Shown piece after piece: positions 28,101 through 36,800 of a stretch of DNA of 64,000 bases. Made by a program: the position numbers and the translations under genes. Position 1 is the first letter of the stretch. Every line of letters starts with the position of its first letter. The DNA lies in assembly GCF_000271845.1 (NCBI RefSeq), contig NZ_JH719395.1, forward strand, positions 3,466,253 to 3,530,252, in the 5' to 3' direction. The stretch comes from Rhizobium leguminosarum bv. trifolii WSM2297. GTDB lineage: Bacteria > Pseudomonadota > Alphaproteobacteria > Rhizobiales > Rhizobiaceae. The notes under the pieces are model-generated. The model ran no database searches and was not told where the DNA came from. It saw only the letters and a list, made by a program, of their open reading frames with translations.

Positions 28101-28572
28101 CTTTCGCCATCTTCGCCACGACGGCCATATCGTCTGGCAGCGGCTCGGTCGCCGGCACGACGGGCACGCCGACCGAGATCGCCAGATTGCGGGCCGCAAC
28201 CTTGTTGCCGAGCTGGCGCATCGTGTCGCCCTTCGGGCCGATGAAGATGATGCCGGCCTCGTTGCAGGCATCGACGAATTCGGGGCTTTCCGACAGCAGG
28301 CCGTAACCCGGATGAATGGCGTCGGCGCCCGAAAGCTTGGCGACGCGGATCACCTCGTCGATCGACAGATAGCTTTCGATCGGTCCGAGATCACGCGCAA
28401 GATGCGGGCCGCGGCCGACCTGATAGCTTTCGTCCGCCTTGAAGCGGTGTAGCGCCAGTTTGTCCTCTTCTGCCCAGATCGCCACGGTTTTTATTCCAAG
28501 CTCGTTGGCCGCGCGGAACACGCGAATGGCAATTTCGGAGCGATTGGCAACGAGAATCTTGGAAATGGGCAA
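25108..28572 (-). CDS. pyc: pyruvate carboxylase
   Basis: A complete 1154-residue single-chain enzyme. The biotin carboxylase domain (about 1-450) has GGGGRGMR and EVNPRIQVEHTVTE. The carboxyltransferase domain (about 530-1000) has DTTMRDGHQSLLATRMR and FHTHDTSG, and the C-terminal biotin carrier has EAMKMET with Lys1119. Length and lysine position equal those of the R. etli enzyme. It carboxylates pyruvate to oxaloacetate with ATP and bicarbonate to refill the TCA cycle, and members are activated by acetyl-CoA. It is transcribed alone. A perfect 21-base palindrome lies 57 bases upstream of the start. Confidence 0.98.
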   Translation of the reverse strand: MPISKILVANRSEIAIRVFRAANELGIKTVAIWAEEDKLALHRFKADESYQVGRGPHLARDLGPIESYLSIDEVIRVAKLSGADAIHPGYGLLSESPEFVDACNEAGIIFIGPKGDTMRQLGNKVAARNLAISVGVPVVPATEPLPDDMAVVAKMAKEIGYPVMLKASWGGGGRGMRAIRDPKDLAREVTEAKREAMAAFGKDEVYLEKLVERARHVESQVLGDTHGNVVHLFERDCSIQRRNQKVVERAPAPYLSEAQRQELAAYSLKIAAATNYIGAGTVEYLMDADTGKFYFIEVNPRIQVEHTVTEVVTGIDIVKAQIHILDGAAIGTPESGVPAQADIRLNGHALQCRITTEDPEHNFIPDYGRITAYRSASGFGIRLDGGTSYSGAIITRYYDPLLVKVTAWAPNPSEAISRMDRALREFRIRGVATNLTFLEAIIGHPKFRDNSYTTRFIDTTPELFQQVKRQDRATKLLTYLADVTVNGHPEAKDRPRPLENAAQPVVPYANGNGVKDGTKQLLDTLGPKKFGEWMRNEKRVLLTDTTMRDGHQSLLATRMRTYDIARIAGTYAHALPNLLSLECWGGATFDVSMRFLTEDPWERLALIREGAPNLLLQMLLRGANGVGYTNYPDNVVKYFVRQAARGGIDLFRVFDCLNWVENMRVSMDAIAEENKLCEAAICYTGDILNSARPKYDLKYYTDLAVELEKAGAHIIALKDMAGLLKPAAAKVLFKALREATSLPIHFHTHDTSGIAAATVLAAVDAGVDAVDAAMDALSGNTSQPCLGSIVEALRGTERDPGLDPEWIRRVSFYWEAVRNQYAAFESDLKGPASEVYLHEMPGGQFTNLKEQARSLGLETRWHRVAQAYADANQMFGDIVKVTPSSKVVGDMALMIVSQDLTVADVVSPEREVSFPESVVSMLKGDLGQPPSGWPQALQKKALKGDKPYTVRPGSLLADADLDAERKVIETKLEREISDFEFASYLMYPKVFTDFALASDTYGPVSVLPTPAYFYGLGDGEELFADIERGKTLVIVNQAMSATDSQGMVTIFFELNGQPRRIKVPDRAHGATGAAVRRKAEPGNAVHVGAPMPGVISRVFVSSGQAVSAGDVLVSIEAMKMETALHAEKDGTIAEVLVKAGDQIDAKDLLVVYGG

Positions 28573-28628
28573 AACGGTCTCCTCAGACGTTCAGACGCGG
28601 GCATGCTGCACCCGCGAAGGAAATTCTT

Positions 28629-28649
28629 AACTTCTTGTCACAAGAAGTT
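28629..28649. promoter_or_regulatory. perfect palindrome upstream of pyc, candidate operator
   Basis: AACTTCTTGT-c-ACAAGAAGTT: ten-base perfect arms around one base, centred 67 bases before the pyc start codon. It is the size and symmetry of a dimeric repressor site; the cognate regulator is not evident in the window. Confidence 0.5.
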
Positions 28650-28694
28650 CAATTTCTCTTGCGACTGCGAAATGCAATTTCTCGCCATTCCTAT

Positions 28695-28758
28695 GCATCT
28701 CGCCCGGACGTGTGCGGCGGTTCGGGAGAAAGACATGCAAAAACAAAGCTAAAGCGCG
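28695..28758. repeat. dispersed intergenic repeat, copy 2
   Basis: Aligns with 18421-18489 (shared cores in order: GTGTG, GCGGTT, GACAT, AAAACAAAG after one change, TAAAGCGCG). It lies in the 289-base interval between pyc and expR. Confidence 0.65.
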
Positions 28759-28861
28759 CGCATCATTGAAATTCGATGCGAGTGCCGGAGCGGCTTAAAT
28801 CTGATTCATTAACGAAATCAGAGAAATAGCATGAAATTCGCTGATATGTCGGTGTCATGCT

Positions 28862-29617
28862 TTAGCTTATCAGGCGGTGACGGAAGGCAAGCGCTACCGC
28901 CTGCTGCCGGTTTTTCGCTTTCAGCTTGTTCTGCAAGCCGTTCATATACCAGTCGACTGTGTGGTTTGAGATCTTCAGCATCTTGCTGATTTCCATCGAG
29001 GTCATGCCTTCGGCGAGATAATGCAGGATCTCCATTTCGCGTCGCGTCAGCGGGGTGTCGGCCGGCAGGACGGTTTCCAGCGCCTGAGCCTCGTCTTTCA
29101 GTTCGAGCAATCGCCAGAAGCTCTTGCGCGCCACTGCCTCAAACAGAGCGATCTCCACCGGCGAAAGCTCGACAGGTTTGCCGGCGAGACTGAGGCTGCC
29201 GAGAATGCCGTTCCGTCCGTGGATGGGAAAGATATAGCCGTCTTCCAGTCCGTGACCGAAGGCATCGACCATCATCTGCTCCATGCGGCGCTGCTGCGCA
29301 TCCTTGCCGAAGGCTGCCAAACTTTCCCGCCAGCGGAAAGGCCGCTGCGCATGGGCGAGATAACGCACCATCGGATCGATCAGGGCATATTTCTTCGCCG
29401 TATAGATTTGCGGCCATTGTTCCGGCCAGCGGCCGGCAAGCGTCGCAGCCCGTGGTTCCGGATGCCGCTGCGCCGGATTTTGCGGCAAATGGCGATGCAG
29501 GCCGTAATATTCGAAGCCGCAATCCTCGATTACCTGCTCCAGCTCGGTGACCACGGCCCGAGGGTGCGAAGTTTCTTCCAGAATTATAAGCAACTGAATC
29601 AGCAAATTAATATTCAC
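28862..29617 (-). CDS. expR: LuxR-family quorum-sensing regulator, ExpR-like
   Basis: A 251-residue regulator. The N-terminal autoinducer-binding domain keeps the residues that contact acyl-homoserine lactone in TraR: Trp68, Tyr72, Asp81, Pro82 and Trp96 at exactly the TraR spacing. The C-terminal LuxR HTH (about 188-243) has LTRREMEILHYLAEGMTS and EISKMLKISNHTVDWYM. The position beside pyc is that of expR in S. meliloti. There it controls exopolysaccharide and motility genes in response to long-chain signals. No luxI synthase lies in the window, so it is a solo here. Start ATG at 29617 begins MNINLLIQLLIILE. Confidence 0.85.
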   Translation of the reverse strand: MNINLLIQLLIILEETSHPRAVVTELEQVIEDCGFEYYGLHRHLPQNPAQRHPEPRAATLAGRWPEQWPQIYTAKKYALIDPMVRYLAHAQRPFRWRESLAAFGKDAQQRRMEQMMVDAFGHGLEDGYIFPIHGRNGILGSLSLAGKPVELSPVEIALFEAVARKSFWRLLELKDEAQALETVLPADTPLTRREMEILHYLAEGMTSMEISKMLKISNHTVDWYMNGLQNKLKAKNRQQAVALAFRHRLIS

Positions 29618-29939
29618 AAAAATGCCCCTTGCCCGGACGTGATGCCCGCATCGAGGCCGTCGGCGGCTTGTCAGATGGGTCGCGAAACGGTCTTCTCAAA
29701 AAATGCAGTCTCTAATTTTAATGCTGCGCTAAACTTTTATTAAAATGCAAGCGCAAATTGTCGCGGGATATAACCGAGCCGCAGTTGGGTTGCCATAGTC
29801 AATCTCGTCGCATCCTGCGATAGTACATTTGGGTTAATCGTCGATTGGATCGCCCCCCGAATGCGCCGTTAATCGCCGGTTCAGGTAGCCTTTTGTAGCA
29901 TCGCATCATCCCGTTTCGCAGATGCACAAGAGGTTCGAC

Positions 29940-31703
29940 GTGACACTATTCAAGGTCTATGCAAGAGCTCTGCGCTATCTTGGCGCCTACAAGCTGCGCG
30001 TATCCCTGGTCGTGGTGGCAAACATCGTTCTGGCGACGATTACCATCGCGGAGCCGATCCTGTTCGGTCGCATTATCGATGCGATTTCCGGCAAGGGTGA
30101 GGTCAAGCCTATCCTTTTCATGTGGGCGACTTTCGCCGTTTTCAACACGATTGCCTTCGTCCTGGTCGCCCGCGAGGCAGACCGGCTGGCCCATGGCCGG
30201 CGGGCAACGCTGCTGACGGAAGCCTTTGGCCGGATCATTTCCATGCCGCTTGGCTGGCACCATCAGCGCGGTACCTCCAACGCGCTGCATACATTGCTGC
30301 GCGCCTGCGAAACGCTGTTCGGCCTCTGGCTGGAATTCATGCGTAACCACCTGTCGACGGTCATCGCGCTTGCTCTTCTGATCCCGACCGCAATGTCGAT
30401 GGACCTGCGCCTTTCCGCCGTGCTCATGGTGCTCGCCGTCGCCTACTGGCTGATCGGCCGCGTCGTCATGAGCCGCACCAAAGACGGCCAGGCTTCGGTC
30501 GAAAACCATTATCATACCGTCTTTTCGCATGTCAGCGACTCGATCAGCAACGTTTCGGTCCTGCACAGCTACAATCGCATCGAGGCTGAAACCCGGGCGC
30601 TGAAATCCTTCGCCGACCGCCTGCTCGAAGCCCAATATCCGGTGCTCGACTGGTGGGCGATTGCCAGCGCACTGAACCGTATGGCATCGACCATTGCCAT
30701 GATGGTGGTCCTGATCATCGGCACCATGCTCGTTCAGGCCGGCCAGCTGCGCGTCGGCGACGTCATCGCCTTCATCGGCTTTGCCAACCTGTTGATCGGC
30801 CGCCTCGATCTGATGCGCCAGTTCGCCACGCAGATTTTCGAGGCCCGTTCCAAGCTCGAGGAATTCTATGCGCTGGAAGACTCGGTGCGTGAGCGCGAAG
30901 AACCGGCCGGCAACGGCGAGATCAAGGACGTCAAGGGTGCAATCGAGTTCCGTGACGTCTCCTTCGGCTTCGGCAACAGCTCGCAGGGCCTGCACAATGT
31001 CTCCTTCTCGGTGAAGGCAGGCCAGACGGTTGCGATCGTCGGCCCGACCGGCGCCGGCAAGACGACGCTCGTCAACCTGCTGCAGCGCGTTTACGACCCC
31101 CAGGATGGCCAGATCCTCGTCGACGGCAACGATATCACCAAGGTGACCCGCAAGTCGCTGCGCCGCCACATCGCCACGGTCTTCCAAGATGCGGGCCTGC
31201 TGAACCGTTCGATCAGCGAAAATATCCGCCTTGGTCGCGAAGGTGCCAGCGAAGAGGAAATGCGCCGTGCGGCCGAAGCCGCCGCCGCCGCCGATTTCAT
31301 CGAGACCCGTCAGGATCGCTACGATACGCATGTCGGCGAGCGCGGCAACAAGCTCTCCGGCGGCGAGCGCCAGCGTATCGCCATTGCCCGCGCCATCCTC
31401 AAGGACGCGCCGATCCTGGTGCTCGACGAGGCGACCTCGGCGCTCGACGTCGAGACCGAAAACCGCGTCAAGGCCGCGATCGACAATCTGCGTGAGAACC
31501 GCACCACCTTCATCATCGCCCACCGCCTGTCGACAGTCCGCGAAGCCGATATGGTGCTCTTCCTGGATGACGGCCGCGTCGTCGAACAGGGCAGCTTCGA
31601 CGAGCTCAGCCACAGCAACGGCCGCTTCGCCGCCCTGCTGCGCGCCAGCGGCATCTTGACGGACGAAGAGGTTCGCAGGGCTCATACCACCGAAGCCGCC
31701 TGA
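29940..31703 (+). CDS. ndvA: cyclic beta-1,2-glucan ABC exporter NdvA
   Basis: A 587-residue half-transporter. Six membrane helices fill about residues 15-300. The ATPase has Walker A GPTGAGKTT from residue 368, the signature LSGGERQR from 472 and Walker B ILVLDEATSALD. It exports cyclic beta-1,2-glucan to the periplasm, needed for hypo-osmotic adaptation and nodule infection. I choose the GTG at 29940 (VTLFKVYARALRYL) because AAGAGG lies six bases before it and the S. meliloti protein begins at the equivalent point; the ATG at 29922 would consume this ribosome site. A strong terminator follows. Confidence 0.96.
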   Translation: MTLFKVYARALRYLGAYKLRVSLVVVANIVLATITIAEPILFGRIIDAISGKGEVKPILFMWATFAVFNTIAFVLVAREADRLAHGRRATLLTEAFGRIISMPLGWHHQRGTSNALHTLLRACETLFGLWLEFMRNHLSTVIALALLIPTAMSMDLRLSAVLMVLAVAYWLIGRVVMSRTKDGQASVENHYHTVFSHVSDSISNVSVLHSYNRIEAETRALKSFADRLLEAQYPVLDWWAIASALNRMASTIAMMVVLIIGTMLVQAGQLRVGDVIAFIGFANLLIGRLDLMRQFATQIFEARSKLEEFYALEDSVREREEPAGNGEIKDVKGAIEFRDVSFGFGNSSQGLHNVSFSVKAGQTVAIVGPTGAGKTTLVNLLQRVYDPQDGQILVDGNDITKVTRKSLRRHIATVFQDAGLLNRSISENIRLGREGASEEEMRRAAEAAAAADFIETRQDRYDTHVGERGNKLSGGERQRIAIARAILKDAPILVLDEATSALDVETENRVKAAIDNLRENRTTFIIAHRLSTVREADMVLFLDDGRVVEQGSFDELSHSNGRFAALLRASGILTDEEVRRAHTTEAA

Positions 31704-31725
31704 TCGCTTCGCGTTTCAAGACAAG

Positions 31726-31758
31726 GGCCGGAAGGGTAGCACCCTTCCGGCCTTTTTG
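31726..31758 (+). terminator. rho-independent terminator of ndvA
   Basis: GGCCGGAAGGGT-agc-ACCCTTCCGGCC followed by TTTTT, 22 bases after the ndvA stop. Confidence 0.95.
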
Positions 31759-31838
31759 TTTGGATAGGGGTTGGGTTGCGCATCGAACTCGACGCCACGT
31801 TTAAGGACTCCCAAAACGCTACGACGACACGCACTAGC

Positions 31839-32045
31839 CACATGCCGTGTGGCACCCCCCTCTGCCCTGCCGGGCATCTCCCCCACAGGTGGGGAGATTG
31901 GATGGGCGTGATGGTTTCCCCCAGCCAACCACCGCATAGGTATTTCGATACGGCAGAGAGGGACCGAAGTTCCCACCTCTTGCCGATCTCCCTCCTTGTG
32001 GGGGAGATGCCCGGCAGGGCAGAGGGGGGTGCCACACGGCATGTG
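31839..32045. repeat. long inverted repeat between ndvA and the VOC gene
   Basis: Arms of about 63 bases at 31839-31902 and 31983-32045; the outer 49 bases are perfect reverse complements and the inner part differs at a few positions. An 80-base centre separates them. The arms are rich in C or G runs and resemble rhizobial intergenic mosaic elements. No gene is encoded in 31759-32118. Confidence 0.85.
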
Positions 32046-32118
32046 TAAGCCATATCGCTTGATGCCCCACCGATCCTCCCCTAACTTCCGCCTGTCCCCA
32101 AGCACAGGAGAAACACCC

Positions 32119-32472
32119 ATGAAGGTCCTGCGCATCGTCGCCAACATCGAAGCCCCTGATATCACCCCGGCCCGGCGCTTCTATCAGGAGATCCTCGGTC
32201 TTGACGTCATCATGGATCACGGCTGGATCACCACATTCGGTGCTGCGAGGCCGATGAACATCCAGCTCAGCATCGCCAGCGAGGGCGGTTCCGGAACACC
32301 GGTGCCGGATCTCTCGATCGAGGTTGACGATCTCGATGCCGTGTTCGAGGCAATGTCGGCTGCCGGCTTTCCGATCGAATACGGCCCGGTCGACGAGCCC
32401 TGGGGCGTCAGGCGCTTTTATGTGCGCGATCCCCTGGGCAAGCTGGTGAACATCCTCACCCATAAAAATTGA
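32119..32472 (+). CDS. VOC (glyoxalase/bleomycin-resistance) family protein
   Basis: A 117-residue single-domain protein. It begins MKVLRIVANIEAPDITPARR and has the usual VOC elements: FYQEILGLDVIMDHGW, VDDLDAVFEAMSAAGF and FYVRDPLGKLVNIL. Such proteins bind a metal and act on lactoylglutathione, aromatic diols or antibiotics; the substrate cannot be read from sequence. The ATG at 32119 follows CAGGAG. It stands alone between the inverted repeat and opgC. Confidence 0.88.
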   Translation: MKVLRIVANIEAPDITPARRFYQEILGLDVIMDHGWITTFGAARPMNIQLSIASEGGSGTPVPDLSIEVDDLDAVFEAMSAAGFPIEYGPVDEPWGVRRFYVRDPLGKLVNILTHKN

Positions 32473-32523
32473 GCCGGCGGCCATCGGCCACCGGCTCCTT
32501 CATCTCACAGGTACGTCCGAGAT

Positions 32524-33762
32524 TTATTTCCGATCGTTGCGGCGATAGGCGTTTGCCGTTCCGCCGATGCGGACGGGCACCGGGATGGTGGCGGGCTCGG
32601 TGACGAGTTTCCCCTTGACCTTGCTCTCTCGGCGCTTGCGTTCGAGGTAATAGGCATAGGCGAATTGCGTCGCGATGCCGGCGATCACGAAGAGCGGACC
32701 GACCAGCGGGTCTTTGTTGGTGATATAGAGCACCACCTGACCGATCATGGCGAGGATCGTGCCGGCGACGAAGATGTTCAGCGAATGGCGGCCGAGAATG
32801 GTCAGCGGATGGTCTGCAGGACGGCGCAGAATGCGCGAGAACGCCGGAATGCTGATGACGAGATAGGTCAGCGCCAGCACATGCAACAGCCGCGGTAGCG
32901 ACAGGAAGGTCTTGTCGAAACCGGTGATGACGGTCGGCAGGCCAAGGGCTGCCAGTGAATTGCCGAGGGCCCAGAGATGGCCGGTCACCCAGATGAAGGA
33001 CAGCGCGACGTAAGCGGCCGCAATCGCAAGCAGCAGCGGATGCCGCGGGATCGTGCCGCCCCGCTTGATATGCAGCATCGAAACAATGCCGATCGCAAAC
33101 AGGAACTGCCAGGAAAGCGGATTGAGGAACCAGTAGCTCTCGATCAGCATGTTGTGCGGCGCCACCTGGTAGATGCCCGCAAGCAGCCAGACCGTGCCGG
33201 AGACGGCGAGCGCCAGCAGCGGGCTGCGTGCATTCAGGAGCAGGATGATCGGCACCATCAGCATCAACGCGCCGTACATCGGCAGGATATTGTTATAGCC
33301 GATCTGGTGGCCGAGCAGCAGCAGCGCCGGAATACCTTCCTTCAGGTTCATCAGCAGCGCGAGAATATTGATTTCGACCAGCAAGCCCGGCCGGTGAAAC
33401 AGCCAGGCGCCGCAGATGAACAGTGCCAGCGTCATGAAGGTGGTGATCATATGAGCGAGATAGAGCGTGAAGGCGCGCTTGACCGCCTTGAGCGCCATCT
33501 TGAGCCGGTTACCCGGCCGGAACCCGGAACCATAGGCAAGGCCGACGGCAATGCCGGAGATCAGCACGAAGGCCTCGGCGGCATCGGAGAAGCCGAAATT
33601 CTTTGTCGTCACATATTCGAAGATCTGTCCGGGAACATGATTGATGAAGATCATGATCAGGGCGAGGCCACGCAAGACGTCTAGCCGGGTATCGCGCTGC
33701 GGTGCAGCGGCGGAGAAGGAACTGCGCTCGGTGCCGATGGCTTCGGTCCGCGTGCTTGCCAT
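32524..33762 (-). CDS. opgC: OpgC-type acyltransferase for periplasmic glucans
   Basis: A 412-residue membrane protein with about ten helices. RLDVLRGLALIMIFINHVPG at about residue 25 is the family motif with the catalytic-type His, followed by FGFSDAAEAFVLISGIAVGL. It matches OpgC proteins, which transfer succinyl groups to osmoregulated periplasmic glucans. The start ATG at 33762 has CAGGAG upstream. It lies 101 bases downstream of ndvB on the same strand with a strong hairpin between, and 0.8 kb from ndvA. Context therefore supports a role in modifying cyclic beta-1,2-glucan. Which acyl group it adds is inferred. Confidence 0.87.
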   Translation of the reverse strand: MASTRTEAIGTERSSFSAAAPQRDTRLDVLRGLALIMIFINHVPGQIFEYVTTKNFGFSDAAEAFVLISGIAVGLAYGSGFRPGNRLKMALKAVKRAFTLYLAHMITTFMTLALFICGAWLFHRPGLLVEINILALLMNLKEGIPALLLLGHQIGYNNILPMYGALMLMVPIILLLNARSPLLALAVSGTVWLLAGIYQVAPHNMLIESYWFLNPLSWQFLFAIGIVSMLHIKRGGTIPRHPLLLAIAAAYVALSFIWVTGHLWALGNSLAALGLPTVITGFDKTFLSLPRLLHVLALTYLVISIPAFSRILRRPADHPLTILGRHSLNIFVAGTILAMIGQVVLYITNKDPLVGPLFVIAGIATQFAYAYYLERKRRESKVKGKLVTEPATIPVPVRIGGTANAYRRNDRK

Positions 33763-33797
33763 AGGGGTGTCTCCTGTTGTCCGATTTGCAAACGCGA

Positions 33798-33829
33798 CGA
33801 CGGCCAAAAGGGTTCCCTTTTGGCCGTCG
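33798..33829 (-). terminator. intercistronic hairpin between ndvB and opgC
   Basis: CGACGGCCAAAAGGG-tt-CCCTTTTGGCCGTCG, a perfect 15-base stem lying after the ndvB stop (33864) and before the opgC start. No T run follows, so it may stabilise or partly terminate the ndvB message. Confidence 0.65.
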
Positions 33830-33863
33830 CGAATCGCCGTGTTTTTCAGCGTGGAGAACGCTG

Positions 33864-36800
33864 TTATCCGAGCGGATATCCCTCTTCGGGATCGGTGACT
33901 TCGCAGCCGTTGACTGACAGAGTGTAGCCGCTGTCATTGGACGCTTTTGAGACCGAAATGCGGTATTTGCCGCCGGCCTGTTCAACCTCTGCCGCAAAAC
34001 CGTCCCATTCCGACGGGAGCGACGGCCGCACATAAAGCTTCCCGCCCTTCAGCCGGATGCCGAGGATGCCCTCGACGGCGGCGCGGTAAAGCCAGCCAGC
34101 AGAGCCGGTATACCAGGTCCAGCCGCCGCGCGACGAATAGGGTTCATGCCCGTAGACGTCGGCCGCCACGACATAGGGTTCGACGCGGTATTCTTCCGCC
34201 GAAGCCTTGTCGAGCGCATGGGTGATCGGGTTGAGGATCTGGAAGCAGCGCAACGCGTCATCGCCCCGCTTCAGCTCCGCCAGCGCCATCACCACCCAGG
34301 TCGCGGCATGGGTATATTGCCCGCCATTTTCGCGCACACCCGGCGGATAGGCCTTGATATAGCCGGGATCCCTGGCGGAATTGATAAAGGGCGGCGTGAA
34401 CAGCCGGATGATGCGGGCATCCTCGTCGACCAGCTGGTCGAGCACGGCTTCCATCGCCGTGACCGCGCGGGCTGGATCACCCTCGCCCGACAGCACGCTC
34501 CATGACTGCGCAATCGAATCGATCCGGCATTCGGGGCTTTCCTTGGAGCCGAGCAGCGCACCGTCGTCGAACGTGCCGCGGCGATAGTAGCCGCCGTCCC
34601 AGGCCGCGGTTTCGAGCGCCTTCTTCAGCTCGGTGAGATGCGCCGACCAGCGCTCCACACGCGCCGTGTCACCGCGCTCTTCGGCATAGGGAATGAAGGA
34701 GCGCAAGGCGCCGGCGAGGAACCAGCCGAGCCAGACGCTGGTGCCGCGCCCGCCGATGCCGACGCGGTTCATGCCGTCGTTCCAGTCGCCGCCAAGGAAC
34801 AGCGGCAGGCCGTTTGTCCCCTTGCGGGCTATGGCGAGATCGAGCGCCAGCGCCGCGTGCTCGTAGACGCTCGCCTTGTCCTCGGAAATCTCCGGCTTGT
34901 AGAAGGAGTCGTGCTGGCCTTCGAGCAGCGCCGGCCCTTCCAGGAAGGCGATCTGCTCGTCGAGCACGCTCTTATCGCCGGTGACGCTGCAATAATGATG
35001 GATCGCATGGCTGAGCCAGACGACGTCATCCGAGATCAATGTGCGCACGCCCGCACCTGTTCCCGGCAGCCACCAATGCTGCACGTCGCCTTCGCGGAAT
35101 TGGCGCGAGGCGGCATTCAGGATCTGCCCGCGGGCAAGCTTGGGTTCGTGCAGCACGAAGGCCAGCGTGTCCTGCAGCTGATCGCGGAAGCCGAAGGCGC
35201 CGCTTGCCTGGTAGAAGGCGGTGCGGGCCATGATGCGGCAGCCGAGGCTCTGATAGGGCAGCCAGGTGTTGACGAGATTGTTCATCCCGCGATCCGGCGT
35301 CGATATCTGCAGCCTGCCGGTAAAATCCCGCCAGAAGGCCCGGTTCGCCTCGACGGCATCATCGAACGAAGCCTTGCGGATATCGGCAATGACGCTGCGC
35401 GCTTCTTCCTCCGTCGGCGTATCGCCGAGGAAGAAGAAGAAGTCGCGCTCCTCGCCGGCGTCAAGCTCGACGTCGATCGCAAGGGCCGCGGCCGGATCAC
35501 CGTCGAGGTCGGCCGTGCCGGAAAGCGAGGCGGCGGAGATGACCGCCTGCGGCGCCTGGATCGTTCCCGCCTTGCCGACGAATTCGCGCCGGCTTGCCGA
35601 GAAGCTCGAAAGCGCCTCGCTCGCCGCGAAGAAGGCGGTGCGGTTGGAATAATCGATGCTGTAGGGATTGGTGGCAAACAGCGCCCCTGTTTCCTCGTCA
35701 TATCGAGACAGGATGAAGGGCGCGGTGCGTGCCGCATTGGCGCCGAGAATCCACTCGACATAACCGTAGAGACGCAGCCTGCGGCTGGTCGAACCGGTGT
35801 TGCGCAGGCGCAGGCGTTGCAGCTTCACCGGCCTTTCGCGGTCGATCGTCTGCGTCATCTCCAGCGCGATATCGTGCTGAACGCTGGAGAAAACCGAATA
35901 GCCGAGCCCGTGGCGGGCTTCGAAACGGATGTCCGGGCGGCGCGAAAGCGCTGCGAACGGCGTCATGACCGCACCGCTGTCGAGATCGGCGAGATAGAAG
36001 GCCTCACCCGAACGGTTGATCACCGCATCATTCGACCAGGAGGTCAGCTGATAGTCGCGCGAATTGGCGCTCCAGGTAAAGCCGGCGCCCTCGGCCGAGA
36101 CGTGGAAGCCGAACCTGTCATTGGAGATCACATTGATCCAGGGCTGCGGCGTCGCGTGGCCGCCGGGCAGGCGAACGACATATTCACGTCCGTCGCGGGC
36201 AAAGCCGCCGATGCCGTTCCAGAAGTCGAGATCGCCCTCTTCCTCGATGACGACGGCGGGCACGACGGGTGGCGGCACCGGCGCGACGCGCTTGACCGGG
36301 ACCTTGTTGCGCTCGGCCCGTTCCATCTCCTGCAGTTCCTCCTTGGAGGGTGCAAACAGCGCCACGGCGCGGTTGATCTGGTCGACGACCTTGCCGTTCT
36401 TCGTATGCAGCGTGACGCGGGAAGCCGCGATCAGCGCATGATAGGTGCTCTCCTCCATCAGGTCCTTGCGAACCGCAAAGATATGCTGGCGCAAGCCGTC
36501 GGCCTGGCCCATGCGGCGCACATTCTCGCACATGGCGTCGAGCGCGTGCTGCATGTCCTGCGCATAGGAAGAGGCGCGTTCGTTCATGATGACGAGGTCG
36601 GCGGTGACGCCGCGCGAGCGCAAATATTCCTGCGCCAGCAGTGCCTCACGGGCGATTTCGAGATCCATGTCATCGTTGATGCGCAGCGTGAAGATCGGGA
36701 AATCACCGGAGATCGCCAGCGGCCAGAGCGCCGATTGCGACTGCAGGCCGGCCTCGACGGTCGCTTCGTCCTTGCGCAGCTGCATGTCGGGATAGACGAG

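Noticed and set aside
28862..29617. A complete quorum-sensing pair with expR
   Set aside because: No LuxI-type synthase gene is present in the window; expR stands alone here.
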